A DNA stretch of 64,000 bases from an uncultured Bacteroidales bacterium (GCA_900316955.1 ONEX01000005.1:124001-188000), one strand, 5' to 3'; positions 24,104 through 32,753 are shown, counted from the first letter of the stretch. Numbers and translations: made by a program. The notes: generated by a model not told the origin, from the sequence alone.

Positions 24104-26467
24104 ATGCAAGTATTGAAGTTTGGAGGCACCTCCGTGGCCTCTTCCGAAGCGATGCTTCAGGTAGTCGATATCGTCCGCAAGGCCCTCGAGGAAGACCGCA
24201 CCATCGTAGTCTCCTCGGCCGTGAGCGGCTGTACGGACGCGCTGATCGAGACCGGCCGGAAGGCGGCCGCCCGCGACGAGTCCTACAAGACGCTCATCGA
24301 CGACCTCCGGAAGCGCCATTACACGATCATCGGCGAACTGCTGCCGGAAGGATACCGGGAGCGGACGGCCGCTTCCGTGGACAAACTGTTCGAATCACTG
24401 GAGGGCATCACCTACGGCGTGTATCTCCTGGGCGAACTGAGCCAGGCGAGCCTGGAAGCCATCGAGAGCTTCGGCGAGCTGTTCTCCACGACCATCCTGA
24501 CGGACAAGTTCCTGTCGCTGGGCATCACTTGCCAGTGGCTCGACGCCCGGACCTTCGTCCAGGTGCGCGACGGGGAGGTGGACGAGCCGGAAACCTACGC
24601 CCGCGTGGCCAAGACCGTGAATTCGAACCCGCACGTGGAACTGTTCGTCGTCCCGGGCTTCATCGCCACGGACGGGAACGGCCGCGTGACGACACTCGGC
24701 CGCGGCGGCTCCGACTTCACGGCCTCGCTCGTGGCCGTGGGCATCCACGCCCGCCGCGTGGAGATCTGGACCGACGTCCCGGGCATCATGACCGCCAATC
24801 CGAAGATCGTCCCGACCGCCCGCCCGATTCCGAACATCTCCTACCGGGCGGCGCAGGAACTGTCCCATTTCGGAGCCAAGGTCATCTATCCGCCGACCAT
24901 CCAACCCGTTGTGGACGAGGGAATTCCGATCATCGTCAAGGATACCTTCCACCCGGAAGAGCCGGGTACGCTCGTGGAGCGGAACCCGCCGCGCGTGCGG
25001 GACGGCATGATCGGCATCGCCCATTCCGACCACATAGCCCTCATCTCCCTGGAGGGCAGCGGCATGGTGGGCGTTCCCGGCTTCTCGTCGCGCCTGTTCG
25101 ACGCGCTGAGCCGGAAGGAGATCAACATCATCCTCATCACCCAGGCCTCTTCGGTCCATTCGATGTGCATCGCCATCGCCGAGCAGGACGCCGAGGCGGC
25201 CCGGGAGGCGGCCGATGCGTGCTTCGCCTATGAAATCTCGCTGGGCCGGCTGAATCCGCTCAAGGTGGAGACGGGCTTCTCGCTCGTGTGCCTGATCGGG
25301 GACGACATCCTCGGTCACAGCGGCGCCACGGGCCGGATGCTGGCCGCCCTGGGGGCGCACAGCGTCCCGGTCCGCGCCACGGCGCAGGGCTCGTCCGAGC
25401 GGAACATTTCCGTCATCGTCCCTTCCGTCCGGGCCGAGGTGGCCATCCGGGCCATCCACCGGGAGTTCTTCGACAAGTGGAGCAACAAGGTCATCCACCT
25501 GTTCATCGCCGGTTACGGACGCGTGGGCAAGGCGCTGGTCGAGATGCTTTCCGAGAATGCGGCCTCCATCGCGAAGCGCTCCGGCAAGGAGCTGCGCGTG
25601 TGCGGTCTGGCGAACAGCCGGAAGTATGTGATCGACACCGAAGGCATCGACCTCACGAAGGCGCAGGAGCGCCTGGACGCCGGCAAGCCGGGCGCCGGCT
25701 ACATCGACGCCGTAGCGGAACTGACGCTGGAGAATTCCATCTTCGTGGACTGCACCGCCAGCGGGGAGATCGGCTTCCGCTATCCCGCCCTGTTCCGCAG
25801 CGGCTACAGTGTGGTGGCCTGCAACAAGATTCCGTTCTCGGGTACGTATGCGCAATTCAAGGCGCTGCAGGAGCAGGCCCATAAGGCCGGCGTTTCCCTG
25901 CGGTACGAGACCACGGCCGGCGCCGCCCTGCCGGTGCTCGTCACGCTGGACCGCGTGGTCCAGTCCGGCGACACCCTGGTCCGCATGGACGCGGTCCTTT
26001 CCGGAACGCTCAACTACCTGATGGACAATTACAAAGGAACGGGATTCGACGAGCTGGTGGAAGACGCCCGCATCAAGGGCTACACCGAGCCGGACCCGAA
26101 CATCGACCTCAGCGGCAAGGACGTCCTCCGCAAGATCCTGATCCTGAGCCGCCAGACGGGCATTCCGCTGGAGGAGTCCCAGGTGACCCTCGAGCCCATC
26201 CCGGCCGACATCGCCGACCGCTATGCCGCGGCCAGCGCCAAGGGCCTGAAGCTGCGCTATGTCGCCTCCGTCGATGCCGAAGGCCACGCGACCGTGGGCC
26301 TGCAGGAAGTCGGCCCGGACAGCCCGCTCTATGCCCTGAAGGGCACGGACAACGCCATCATGATCACGACCGGCGACTATCCTTCGCCGATGCTCATCCA
26401 GGGCGCCGGCGCCGGCACGCGCCAGACGGCCGGCGGTCTGCTGAACGACATCATGCTGACGCTGTAG
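24104..26467 (+). CDS. thrA: Bifunctional aspartate kinase / homoserine dehydrogenase
   Basis: A 787-residue fusion. The aspartokinase domain begins with the KFGGTS motif at residues 5-10 and includes the regulatory ACT region. The homoserine dehydrogenase domain starts with the NAD(P) motif IAGYGRVGKAL near residue 468 and includes GTLNYLMDNY and the family block GYTEPDPNIDLSGKDVLRK. It supplies homoserine to MetX directly upstream, so the operon runs aspartate to homocysteine minus the semialdehyde step. Threonine may feed back on the ACT part. Confidence 0.95.
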   Translation: MQVLKFGGTSVASSEAMLQVVDIVRKALEEDRTIVVSSAVSGCTDALIETGRKAAARDESYKTLIDDLRKRHYTIIGELLPEGYRERTAASVDKLFESLEGITYGVYLLGELSQASLEAIESFGELFSTTILTDKFLSLGITCQWLDARTFVQVRDGEVDEPETYARVAKTVNSNPHVELFVVPGFIATDGNGRVTTLGRGGSDFTASLVAVGIHARRVEIWTDVPGIMTANPKIVPTARPIPNISYRAAQELSHFGAKVIYPPTIQPVVDEGIPIIVKDTFHPEEPGTLVERNPPRVRDGMIGIAHSDHIALISLEGSGMVGVPGFSSRLFDALSRKEINIILITQASSVHSMCIAIAEQDAEAAREAADACFAYEISLGRLNPLKVETGFSLVCLIGDDILGHSGATGRMLAALGAHSVPVRATAQGSSERNISVIVPSVRAEVAIRAIHREFFDKWSNKVIHLFIAGYGRVGKALVEMLSENAASIAKRSGKELRVCGLANSRKYVIDTEGIDLTKAQERLDAGKPGAGYIDAVAELTLENSIFVDCTASGEIGFRYPALFRSGYSVVACNKIPFSGTYAQFKALQEQAHKAGVSLRYETTAGAALPVLVTLDRVVQSGDTLVRMDAVLSGTLNYLMDNYKGTGFDELVEDARIKGYTEPDPNIDLSGKDVLRKILILSRQTGIPLEESQVTLEPIPADIADRYAAASAKGLKLRYVASVDAEGHATVGLQEVGPDSPLYALKGTDNAIMITTGDYPSPMLIQGAGAGTRQTAGGLLNDIMLTL

Positions 26468-26471
26468 CCGT

Positions 26472-26891
26472 ATGGACGAGAAGCACTTGCTGGAACTGAT
26501 GGAACACCACGGCGTCAAGCCGACGGCGAACCGCATCGTCATCGCCCGCGCCCTCGCGGCGGCGGGCCGTCCGATGTCCATGACCGAGCTCGAAACGGTG
26601 GTGGAAACCATCGACAAGTCCAACATTTTCAGGACTTTGCAAGCGTTCCGCGAGGCGCATCTGGTGCACGTCCTGGATGACTCCGGCGACGGTGTGCGCT
26701 ACGAACTCTGCCACAGCCATCACGATGACGAGGACGACGATGTCCACGTCCATTTCTACTGCGAAAAGTGCCACCGCACCTTCTGCCTGGAAGACACCCC
26801 CGTCCCGCCGGTCTCCATTCCGGAAGGCTTCGAGCCCCGGACTGTCAATTATCTCTTAAAGGGAATCTGCCCGGACTGCACAGATCGCTGA
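26472..26891 (+). CDS. Fur family metal-dependent regulator
   Basis: A 139-residue Fur/Zur/PerR-type repressor with an N-terminal winged helix (GVKPTANRIVIARAL, SNIFRTLQAF). The metal region is rich in His and Asp (SHHDDEDDDVHVHFYC), followed by CEKCHRTFC and a C-terminal CPDC, the usual structural zinc site. The metal specificity cannot be read off. It follows thrA by 4 bases and its last 47 bases overlap the convergent tcdA gene. Why it belongs to a methionine/threonine operon is unclear. Confidence 0.9.
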   Translation: MDEKHLLELMEHHGVKPTANRIVIARALAAAGRPMSMTELETVVETIDKSNIFRTLQAFREAHLVHVLDDSGDGVRYELCHSHHDDEDDDVHVHFYCEKCHRTFCLEDTPVPPVSIPEGFEPRTVNYLLKGICPDCTDR

Positions 26892-27669
26892 TCACCAGTC
26901 CGGAGAGCGTGAAACCGAACAGGGCGGTGATGTGGGCGAGGGTGCCGTTGATCTGGGCCTTGGCGGAGCACCATTCGTGACCAGCGAGGGAAGGGTCGCC
27001 TTCCGTTTTCTTGGGACAGATGCAGTGTTCGGTGCCGCAGGCATTCTTTTTTCCTCGGTTCGGGAGGACTTCCTCGTCGTAGACACACAGGAATTTTTTT
27101 GCCGGAAGGGTGCCTGCCTTTCGGAGTTTCTTGCGGAGCGCTGCCCCGAGTGGACAGCCGCGGACATCCCAGAATTCAGCGACGCGGACGCCTGTCGGGT
27201 CGATCTTGCAGGCTGCGCCCATCGACGAGAAGAAAGTGGCGCGGGTGGCCGTCGCCCGGAGGATGAGGGAGGCCTTGTCCTTCAAGGAGTCGATGGCGTC
27301 GATGATGTAGTCATAGCTGTCCAGGTGGAAACGTTCGCTGTCTGCATCGGTGTAGATGGCCTGGATGGCTTCGATTTCGGCCTTGGGATTGATTTCCAGC
27401 AGCTGCTCCCGGAGCACGTCCACCTTGACCTTCCCGACCGTACGCGTGGTGGCCATCCGCTGCCGGTTGACGTTCGTGATGCAGACACAGTCTGAATCGA
27501 CGAGGGTCAGATGGCGGATGCCGCTGCGCACGAGTCCTTCCGCGCACCAGCTGCCGACGCCGCCTACCCCGAAAATGATGACGCGCGCTTCTGCAAACCG
27601 CTCCATGGCTTCTGGTCCAAGGAGCAGTTCCGTCCGGTTGAAAACCGCTTTTTCCAGGGTGCTTCTCAT
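26845..27669 (-). CDS. tcdA: ThiF/TcdA family tRNA A37 cyclic-t6A dehydratase
   Basis: A 274-residue E1-like adenylating protein. The nucleotide motif FGVGGVGSWCAEGL is near residues 33-46, followed by the usual DSDCVCITNVNRQ. Family members cyclise N6-threonylcarbamoyladenosine in tRNA. The length and motif set fit TcdA better than ThiF or MoeB. It overlaps the upstream hydrolase by 4 bases and the convergent Fur-like gene by 47 bases. Confidence 0.88.
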   Translation of the reverse strand: MRSTLEKAVFNRTELLLGPEAMERFAEARVIIFGVGGVGSWCAEGLVRSGIRHLTLVDSDCVCITNVNRQRMATTRTVGKVKVDVLREQLLEINPKAEIEAIQAIYTDADSERFHLDSYDYIIDAIDSLKDKASLILRATATRATFFSSMGAACKIDPTGVRVAEFWDVRGCPLGAALRKKLRKAGTLPAKKFLCVYDEEVLPNRGKKNACGTEHCICPKKTEGDPSLAGHEWCSAKAQINGTLAHITALFGFTLSGLVISDLCSPGRFPLRDN

Positions 27670-28586
27670 CGGGCCAGCCAGCTGTCCAGGCGCTCCCGGA
27701 CGTCGCGCCAGACGTCCTCCCGGCCGATTTCATTCAGGATCTCGTGGCGCATCCCGGGATAGATCTGGCTCGTGACATCCCTATAACCGCGGGCGCGGAG
27801 GAAACTCACCGCCTGCGAGAACTTCTTCAGGTTGACGATGCAGGGATCGTCGGCGCCCGCGATGAAATGGATGGGCAGGTCCGGTTTCGTCACGTTCCAG
27901 CCCTCGGGGGAGTAGATGTCCTTCATCAGGCGGAAGAGACCGTTCCGGTAGCCGTTCACCGTGAAGACGAAACCGCACAGGGGGTCGTTGTTGTAGGCCT
28001 GGACATTGGCCTTGTTCGTGGAGAGCCAGGCGTTCTTGATGCCGTCGGCCTTGAATCTCTTGTCGTTGTTCCCGGTGCACAGGTTCGCGAGGAACTCGGA
28101 CCGGTAGCGCGGGCCCCGGAATACGGAGATGCAGCCGGCGAGGAAGTCGCCCAGGCCGGCGGCCGGGTTCTTGCTCGGGCTGCCGCAGACGAGCCCGTCG
28201 ATGTCCCGGTCATACCGCTTGAGGTAGCTGCGGACGATCATCGACCCCATGCTGTGCCCGAACAGGAAGAAGGGTAAACCGGGGTATTGCGCCTTGGCCC
28301 AGTCGGTTACGCAGTGGACGTCGTCCACCAGGGCCTGCATGCCGCCCTTGCCCATCCAGCCGAGGTCCTTCGGATCCGTGACCGTCTCGCCGTGACCGCG
28401 GAGGTCGCAGATGACGCAGGCGTAGCCCATCTCGGACAGGTAGTTCATGAAGGGGATGTAGCGCTCCTTGTGCTCCGCCATGCCGTGCACCAGCTGGAGG
28501 ACGGCCTTGGGAGATTCGGGGGCGATGACGAGAGTACTGAGCTGGACGCCGTCGGCGGCGCCGGGGACGGTGAACGTTTCCATCAT
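27666..28586 (-). CDS. Alpha/beta hydrolase, monoacylglycerol lipase/lysophospholipase type
   Basis: A 306-residue serine hydrolase. LVHGMAEHKERY marks the oxyanion region, the nucleophile serine is in FGHSMGSM, Asp in AGADDPCI and His in PGMRHEIL. These match the PldB/MGLL-like hydrolases. There is no signal peptide, so it is probably cytoplasmic. It is joined by 4-base overlaps to tcdA and to the pseudouridine synthase gene. The substrate is unknown. Confidence 0.9.
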   Translation of the reverse strand: MMETFTVPGAADGVQLSTLVIAPESPKAVLQLVHGMAEHKERYIPFMNYLSEMGYACVICDLRGHGETVTDPKDLGWMGKGGMQALVDDVHCVTDWAKAQYPGLPFFLFGHSMGSMIVRSYLKRYDRDIDGLVCGSPSKNPAAGLGDFLAGCISVFRGPRYRSEFLANLCTGNNDKRFKADGIKNAWLSTNKANVQAYNNDPLCGFVFTVNGYRNGLFRLMKDIYSPEGWNVTKPDLPIHFIAGADDPCIVNLKKFSQAVSFLRARGYRDVTSQIYPGMRHEILNEIGREDVWRDVRERLDSWLAR

Positions 28587-29593
28587 TTCTCGGTTTTGTC
28601 GATTCTCTCGAACTTGTCGAAGGCGGCGGGCAGCGGGGACTTGAGGCGCACGATCTCGCCGGACATCGGATTGCGGAACACGAGGGTGGCCGCGTGGAGG
28701 GCGAGCCGGCGGATCGGGTCCGTCTCGGCGCCGTATTTCTCGTCGCCGGCGACGGGATGGCCCAGGTCGGCGGCATGGACACGGATCTGGTTCTTGCGGC
28801 CGCTCTCCAGGGAGAATTCGGCCTTGGTGTACACGCCCTTGCCCCGGCGGACGTACTCCAGCACCTTGTAGTGGGTGATGGCGAGCTGGCCGCCGCGGAC
28901 TTCCTCGGGATAGGAATAGACGATCAGGGACTTGGGATTCTCCACGAGCCAGCTCTGGACGGCGCCGGACTCCTTCTCGAGTTTCTTCTCGAGGACGGCG
29001 ATGTAGCGGCGCTCGATGACGAGTTCCTTCCAGCGGCTCTGGAGGATGTCCTTCGCGTGCTCGTTCTTGGCGAAGACCACGAGGCCGGAAGTGCCCTTGT
29101 CCAGGCGGTGGACGATCCAGATCTTGGCGGTGGACCGGTCGGGCGTGCGCCCGCTGGCGATATCCTCCTTCCGGCGGGAACGGGCGTTCGTTTTCACGTA
29201 TGCGTTAAGGATGGCGTACAGGGTGGCCTCCTTCTTGCCGTTCTTGCTCTGGGAGCCTTTGGCGGTGGAGACCGTCAGAAGGCCGGCAGGTTTGTCCACG
29301 ACGATGTAGTTGTCGTCCTCGAAGACAATCTTGACGCCCGTCTTCTCCACCTCCTCGCGGGCGTTCTCGCTGCTCTCGCGGGCCATGGAAACGACCTTGG
29401 CGAGCACCAGGAGGGCGTCGCCGGCGCGGAGCGGATGGTCGAAGGCGGTGCGCCGCTCCCCGTTCACCAGGATCTGGCCCTTGGAAAGCATGTTCTTGAC
29501 CCCGGTCTTGGACTGGGTCGGGAAGATTTCGTACAGATATTTCAGGAGGGGACTGTCGTGGGAGACGGTAAACTTTTGTCCGGCGGTGTTCAT
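28583..29593 (-). CDS. RluA family pseudouridine synthase
   Basis: A 336-residue protein. An S4-like N-terminal RNA-binding part (KNMLSKGQILVNGERRT) is followed by the catalytic domain with the aspartate in VHRLDKGTSGL. RluA-family enzymes isomerise uridines in rRNA or tRNA; which site is unclear. The ATG at 29593 fits a standard N-terminus and overlaps the LRR gene stop by 4 bases, whereas the open frame upstream is a shadow of that gene. Confidence 0.9.
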   Translation of the reverse strand: MNTAGQKFTVSHDSPLLKYLYEIFPTQSKTGVKNMLSKGQILVNGERRTAFDHPLRAGDALLVLAKVVSMARESSENAREEVEKTGVKIVFEDDNYIVVDKPAGLLTVSTAKGSQSKNGKKEATLYAILNAYVKTNARSRRKEDIASGRTPDRSTAKIWIVHRLDKGTSGLVVFAKNEHAKDILQSRWKELVIERRYIAVLEKKLEKESGAVQSWLVENPKSLIVYSYPEEVRGGQLAITHYKVLEYVRRGKGVYTKAEFSLESGRKNQIRVHAADLGHPVAGDEKYGAETDPIRRLALHAATLVFRNPMSGEIVRLKSPLPAAFDKFERIDKTEK

Positions 29594-30213
29594 AGTTCTT
29601 CGATGAATTCGTGGAGGGATTTGGGGAGGAGGGTGAGGAACCGGTTCAGGGTTCCGGCGGGGACGAGGATGGTCTCGAGGGATTCGCAGTCGTCGAAGGC
29701 GTCTTCGCCGATGGCCTCGAGCCCCTTGTTCAGGCGGATCTGGTACAGGTTGATGCAGCCCTGGAAGGCCCGGGGGCCGATGACCCGCAGCGAGGCGGGG
29801 CAGGTGATCTTTTCCAGGTTCCAGCAGTCGCAGAAGGCTTCTTCGCCGATGGACAGGAGCCCCTTCGGGAGGCGGATGCTCTCCAGGAACCCGCATTCGT
29901 TGAAAGCGGCGTTGCCGATGTGCGTGAGGGAGGCGGGCAGGTGGATCTTCTCCAGGAAGGAGTCGCGCTCGTCCAGGGGAATCTCCTCGCCGATCTTCCG
30001 GTCTTCGGCCATGTAGTCCTGGAAGGCGAACACGCCGTCGCAGAGGATGCGGCAGCCTTCGCGGACGGTCACTTCGGAGGGAAAGTTCTCCGCGTCGAGG
30101 AGCTTCTCCCCGTCGGCCGAGTAACAGCAACGGTTCTCGTCGTCCCAGACGTCATCGGCCCGCTCTTCGGGGCTGGCGGCCGTAGGGACGCGGAAGATTT
30201 CTTCAAGGGTCAT
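29590..30213 (-). CDS. Leucine-rich repeat (BspA-type) protein
   Basis: A 207-residue protein with several BspA/LRR_5 repeats in its second half: LPASLTHIGNAAFNECG, LPKGLLSIGEEAFCDC, CPASLRVIGPRAFQGC and LNKGLEAIGEDAFDDC. There is no signal peptide, so unlike surface BspA proteins this one appears cytoplasmic. The first 100 residues match nothing I know. It is within a five-gene minus-strand run. Its role is unknown. Confidence 0.85.
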   Translation of the reverse strand: MTLEEIFRVPTAASPEERADDVWDDENRCCYSADGEKLLDAENFPSEVTVREGCRILCDGVFAFQDYMAEDRKIGEEIPLDERDSFLEKIHLPASLTHIGNAAFNECGFLESIRLPKGLLSIGEEAFCDCWNLEKITCPASLRVIGPRAFQGCINLYQIRLNKGLEAIGEDAFDDCESLETILVPAGTLNRFLTLLPKSLHEFIEEL

Positions 30214-30215
30214 TG

Positions 30216-30677
30216 TCAGAAGTTCTTGACGAATTCGATGTCTTTCTTGAGCATCACCTTCGGCTCCATCACGGAGACTTTCTGGAACAGCTTGAACTGG
30301 TAGGCGGGGGAGAGGTACACCACGTGCTCGTGCTTGCCCTTGCGCCACCACTTGTAGAAGGCGATGGGGTCCGTGTCGTAGGGGATCTTGGCCTCGATCT
30401 CGGAGGTGTATCCGGGAAAGTCGATGAGCATCTTGAGGCCGGTGATGCGCTTGTAATACTCGTAATCCGCCCGGCGGAGCTTGGAGACCAGCGGGGCGAA
30501 CACTTCCATCGGATCCACTTTCAGGACCTTTTCGCGCACGACCATCCGGTGAATGCGGACAGGGTCCACATTCAGCCATTCACCAATTTTCCGGGTTTCG
30601 GGCCCGCCCTCACACGCAAGTGTCAGCAGGTCAGTGGAATTGTACGTTTTTTCTTGGTCAAGCGGATAGGTTTCCAT
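30216..30677 (-). CDS. Conserved-looking protein of unknown function
   Basis: A 153-residue protein I do not recognise. It is soluble, charged and without signal peptide or obvious motif. A region near residues 35-55 (KIGEWLNVDPVRIHRMVVRE) looks like a helix-turn-helix, while the rest contains aromatic stretches such as AFYKWWRKGKHEHVVYLSP. The ATG at 30677 sits 21 bases downstream of a -7 element. It is the first gene of the run ending with tcdA, 2 bases before the LRR gene. It might be a DNA-binding protein. Confidence 0.75.
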   Translation of the reverse strand: METYPLDQEKTYNSTDLLTLACEGGPETRKIGEWLNVDPVRIHRMVVREKVLKVDPMEVFAPLVSKLRRADYEYYKRITGLKMLIDFPGYTSEIEAKIPYDTDPIAFYKWWRKGKHEHVVYLSPAYQFKLFQKVSVMEPKVMLKKDIEFVKNF

Positions 30678-30698
30678 CAATTTTTTTCCTACTCCTTG

Positions 30699-30706
30699 CA
30701 AATATA
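30699..30706 (-). promoter_or_regulatory. -7 promoter element for the 30677-26845 operon
   Basis: Minus-strand TATATTTG, an exact TAnnTTTG match, 21 bases before the start codon. The -33 element is unclear. Confidence 0.55.
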
Positions 30707-30714
30707 AGAAAAAT

Positions 30715-30746
30715 TTTGTCTTTTTCCACGAAAAAATGTATATTTG
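30715..30746 (+). promoter_or_regulatory. Promoter for the DUF4332 gene
   Basis: TTTG at 30715-30718, a 20-base spacer and TATATTTG at 30739-30746, both exact. A 5' leader of about 40 A/T-rich bases follows before the ATG at 30794, a common sign of highly translated genes in this phylum. Confidence 0.85.
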
Positions 30747-30793
30747 AACGATTAATTAACACAGACAGCAACCTTTTAAACACAAATTTTGAT

Positions 30794-31201
30794 ATGACTT
30801 ACAAGATTATCGACATTCAGGGCATCGGCCCTGTGTACGCCGAGAAGCTCATCGGCATCGGCATCGAGACCGTGGACCAGCTCCTTGAGAAGGGCGCCGA
30901 CGCCAAGGGCCGCCAGGGCATCGAAGACGCCACCGGCATCCGTCACGACCTCGTCCTCACGTGGGTGAACCATGCGGACCTGTTCCGCGTCAAGGGCGTC
31001 GGCCCGCAGTTCGCCGAACTGCTCGAGGCCGCCGGCGTGGATACCGTCAAGGAACTCCGCAACCGCAACGCCGCGAACCTCGCCGCCAAGATGCTGGAGG
31101 TCAATGAGGAGAAGCACCTCTGCCGCCGCACCCCGGTCGAGAAGGAAGTCGCGAAGTTCATCGAACTCGCCAAGGAGCTCGAGCCCAAGGTGACTCACTA
31201 G
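30794..31201 (+). CDS. DUF4332 domain protein (helix-hairpin-helix type)
   Basis: A 135-residue protein made of two helix-hairpin-helix-like units: IQGIGPVYAEKLIGIGI near the N-terminus and VKGVGPQFAELLEAAGV in the middle. DUF4332 proteins resemble the DNA-binding HhH repeats of polymerases and ligases, so nucleic-acid binding is likely but unproven. The strong promoter, A/T-rich leader and following terminator mark it as a single-gene, probably well-expressed unit. Confidence 0.88.
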   Translation: MTYKIIDIQGIGPVYAEKLIGIGIETVDQLLEKGADAKGRQGIEDATGIRHDLVLTWVNHADLFRVKGVGPQFAELLEAAGVDTVKELRNRNAANLAAKMLEVNEEKHLCRRTPVEKEVAKFIELAKELEPKVTH

Positions 31202-31220
31202 TCTTCCGGCACAAATGTCG

Positions 31221-31247
31221 AACGGCGTCCCTCGGGGCGCCGTTTTT
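31221..31247 (+). terminator. Terminator after the DUF4332 gene
   Basis: AACGGCG-T-CCC pairs with GGGCGCCGTT around a short loop, then TTTTTC. It sits between the convergent DUF4332 and nitroreductase genes. Confidence 0.85.
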
Positions 31248-31248
31248 C

Positions 31249-31878
31249 TTACAGGATCAGATCCTCCGCTTTCCGCTTGGGGACGAAGTGGACGCCGTCC
31301 TTCCGGTAATAGGTAAGGGATTCGCCGGCGTCGACAGGCTTCAGGTAGATGTTTTCAGCGCCCTTGCCGATGGCGATTACCAGGAGGGGAGTCAGTTCCA
31401 GACCGAGCGCTGCCTGCAGTTTTCCGGGGTCGAAGGCGCGGATGATCAGGCCGTTCAGGCCCATTTCGACGGCCTTCAGCAGCAGGCTCTGCGCGGCGAT
31501 GCCGAGGTCGATGTCCAGGACCGGGTTCTCCGGAACCGTGCTGCAGACGACCAGGAAGGCGCGGGGCTCCGTGCCCGGGAAGGGAAGATGCAGTTCCGGG
31601 AGCGCGGCGCCCATCCGGATCAGGGGCAGGACCTTGTCGCTTTCCTCTTCCGTGACGAGCCGGTAGCGGAGCGCCTGCAGGTTCTTCCCGGAAGGGACCA
31701 GCGTGGTCACTTCCACCATTTTCATCAGTTCTTCGCGCGTGACCGTGCGGGACGGGTCGTAGCCGCGGTAGCTCCGGTTGCGGTGGAGGAGGGTGTCCAG
31801 CGACAGGTGGTTCCGTCTGATCACCGGCCGTTTTTCCCGGAGTTCCTCGAATTTCTTTTCCAAATAGTTGTCTGCCAT
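31249..31878 (-). CDS. Nitroreductase family protein
   Basis: A 209-residue FMN-dependent oxidoreductase. The N-terminal LLHRNRSYRGYDPSRTV matches the arginine-serine-x-arginine FMN phosphate contact of nitroreductases, followed by TTLVPSGKNLQALRYRL. The C-terminal half keeps LGIAAQSLLLKAVEMGLNG. It reduces nitro compounds, quinones or similar with NAD(P)H; the true substrate is unknown. The -7 element lies only 4 bases ahead of the start codon, suggesting a nearly leaderless transcript. Confidence 0.88.
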   Translation of the reverse strand: MADNYLEKKFEELREKRPVIRRNHLSLDTLLHRNRSYRGYDPSRTVTREELMKMVEVTTLVPSGKNLQALRYRLVTEEESDKVLPLIRMGAALPELHLPFPGTEPRAFLVVCSTVPENPVLDIDLGIAAQSLLLKAVEMGLNGLIIRAFDPGKLQAALGLELTPLLVIAIGKGAENIYLKPVDAGESLTYYRKDGVHFVPKRKAEDLIL

Positions 31879-31882
31879 ATGG

Positions 31883-31890
31883 CAAAGATA
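31883..31890 (-). promoter_or_regulatory. -7 element very close to the nitroreductase start
   Basis: Minus-strand TATCTTTG, an exact match, 4 bases from the ATG. Transcription would begin at or within the first codons. Confidence 0.5.
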
Positions 31891-31901
31891 CGGATTTTTC
31901 T

Positions 31902-31909
31902 TATCTTCG
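31902..31909 (+). promoter_or_regulatory. -7-like element very close to the nitrilase start
   Basis: TATCTTCG, one base from TAnnTTTG, 4 bases before the ATG at 31914. It mirrors the arrangement of the divergent nitroreductase gene. Confidence 0.4.
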
Positions 31910-31913
31910 CATT

Positions 31914-32678
31914 ATGAGAATCACCTTGCTGCAGACGGCTCCGGAGTGGGGGAATCCCGCCCGAAGCCGCGAGGATGCCCGCCGGATGCTGATGGGCACC
32001 CTGAAGACGGACCTCGTCGTCCTTCCCGAAATGTTTTCCACCGGATTCGTCACGGACCCTGTCGGGGTGGCCGAGGACGGAGAAGGGGACAGCCTCCGCT
32101 GGATGCAGGACTATGCCCGCAGCAAGGGCTGCGCCGTGGCGGGCAGCGTGTCCACGCAGGTGGACGGCACGTACCGCAACCGTTTCTATTTCGTGTTCCC
32201 GGACGGCCATTACCAGTATTATGACAAGCATCACCTCTTCACTTATGCGGGCGAGCATCACCGGTACACCGCCGGCGAGGAGCGGGTGGTGGTGGAGCAC
32301 GCCGGGTTCCGGATCCTCCTCCAGGTGTGCTACGACCTCCGGTTCCCCGTCTTCGCCCGGAACCGCCTGGTGGACGGCAAGCCGGACTACGACCTGATCC
32401 TGTATGTCGCCAGCTGGCCGCAGCAGCGGATCGACGCCTGGGATTCCCTCCTGAAGGCCCGCGCCATCGAGAATGTGTGCTATGTGGCGGGTGTGAACCG
32501 GGTGGGGAAGGACCCCGGAAACCTGTATTCCGGACATACCAGTTTGTACGGCCCGCGCGGAGAATTGCTTTCAATTTGTAAGGAAGGACGCATCGACATT
32601 ATCGAATCTGAATTGAAACGCCCTGTCCTGGACCAATTCCGTCAGTCGTTCCCGGCCCTGTTGGATGCTGATTATTAA
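31914..32678 (+). CDS. Nitrilase superfamily amidohydrolase (omega-amidase/YafV-like)
   Basis: A 254-residue carbon-nitrogen hydrolase with the full Glu-Lys-Cys triad: Glu in VLPEMFSTGF (about residue 42), Lys in YYDKHHLFTY (about 105) and Cys in LQVCYDLRFP (about 140). The close match to YafV/omega-amidase suggests hydrolysis of alpha-ketoglutaramate or alpha-ketosuccinamate in methionine or glutamine transaminase salvage. It ends about 20 bases before the ilv promoter. Confidence 0.9.
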   Translation: MRITLLQTAPEWGNPARSREDARRMLMGTLKTDLVVLPEMFSTGFVTDPVGVAEDGEGDSLRWMQDYARSKGCAVAGSVSTQVDGTYRNRFYFVFPDGHYQYYDKHHLFTYAGEHHRYTAGEERVVVEHAGFRILLQVCYDLRFPVFARNRLVDGKPDYDLILYVASWPQQRIDAWDSLLKARAIENVCYVAGVNRVGKDPGNLYSGHTSLYGPRGELLSICKEGRIDIIESELKRPVLDQFRQSFPALLDADY

Positions 32679-32697
32679 GATTTTTTACGAGTTTTTC

Positions 32698-32728
32698 TTG
32701 TTTTTTAAAAACTAATTACCCATCTTTG
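32698..32728 (+). promoter_or_regulatory. Promoter of the ilv-leu operon
   Basis: TTG at 32698-32700, a 20-base spacer and CATCTTTG at 32721-32728, one base from the TAnnTTTG consensus. Transcription would start near 32735, about 20 bases before the leader-peptide ATG. Confidence 0.7.
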
Positions 32729-32753
32729 CTCTCGGTAACGATTTGAAACTCCT

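Noticed and set aside
28583-30130. A longer pseudouridine synthase beginning near 30130
   Set aside because: The extra N-terminal residues are Arg/Pro-rich shadow sequence of the LRR gene; the S4-like domain begins at the ATG at 29593.
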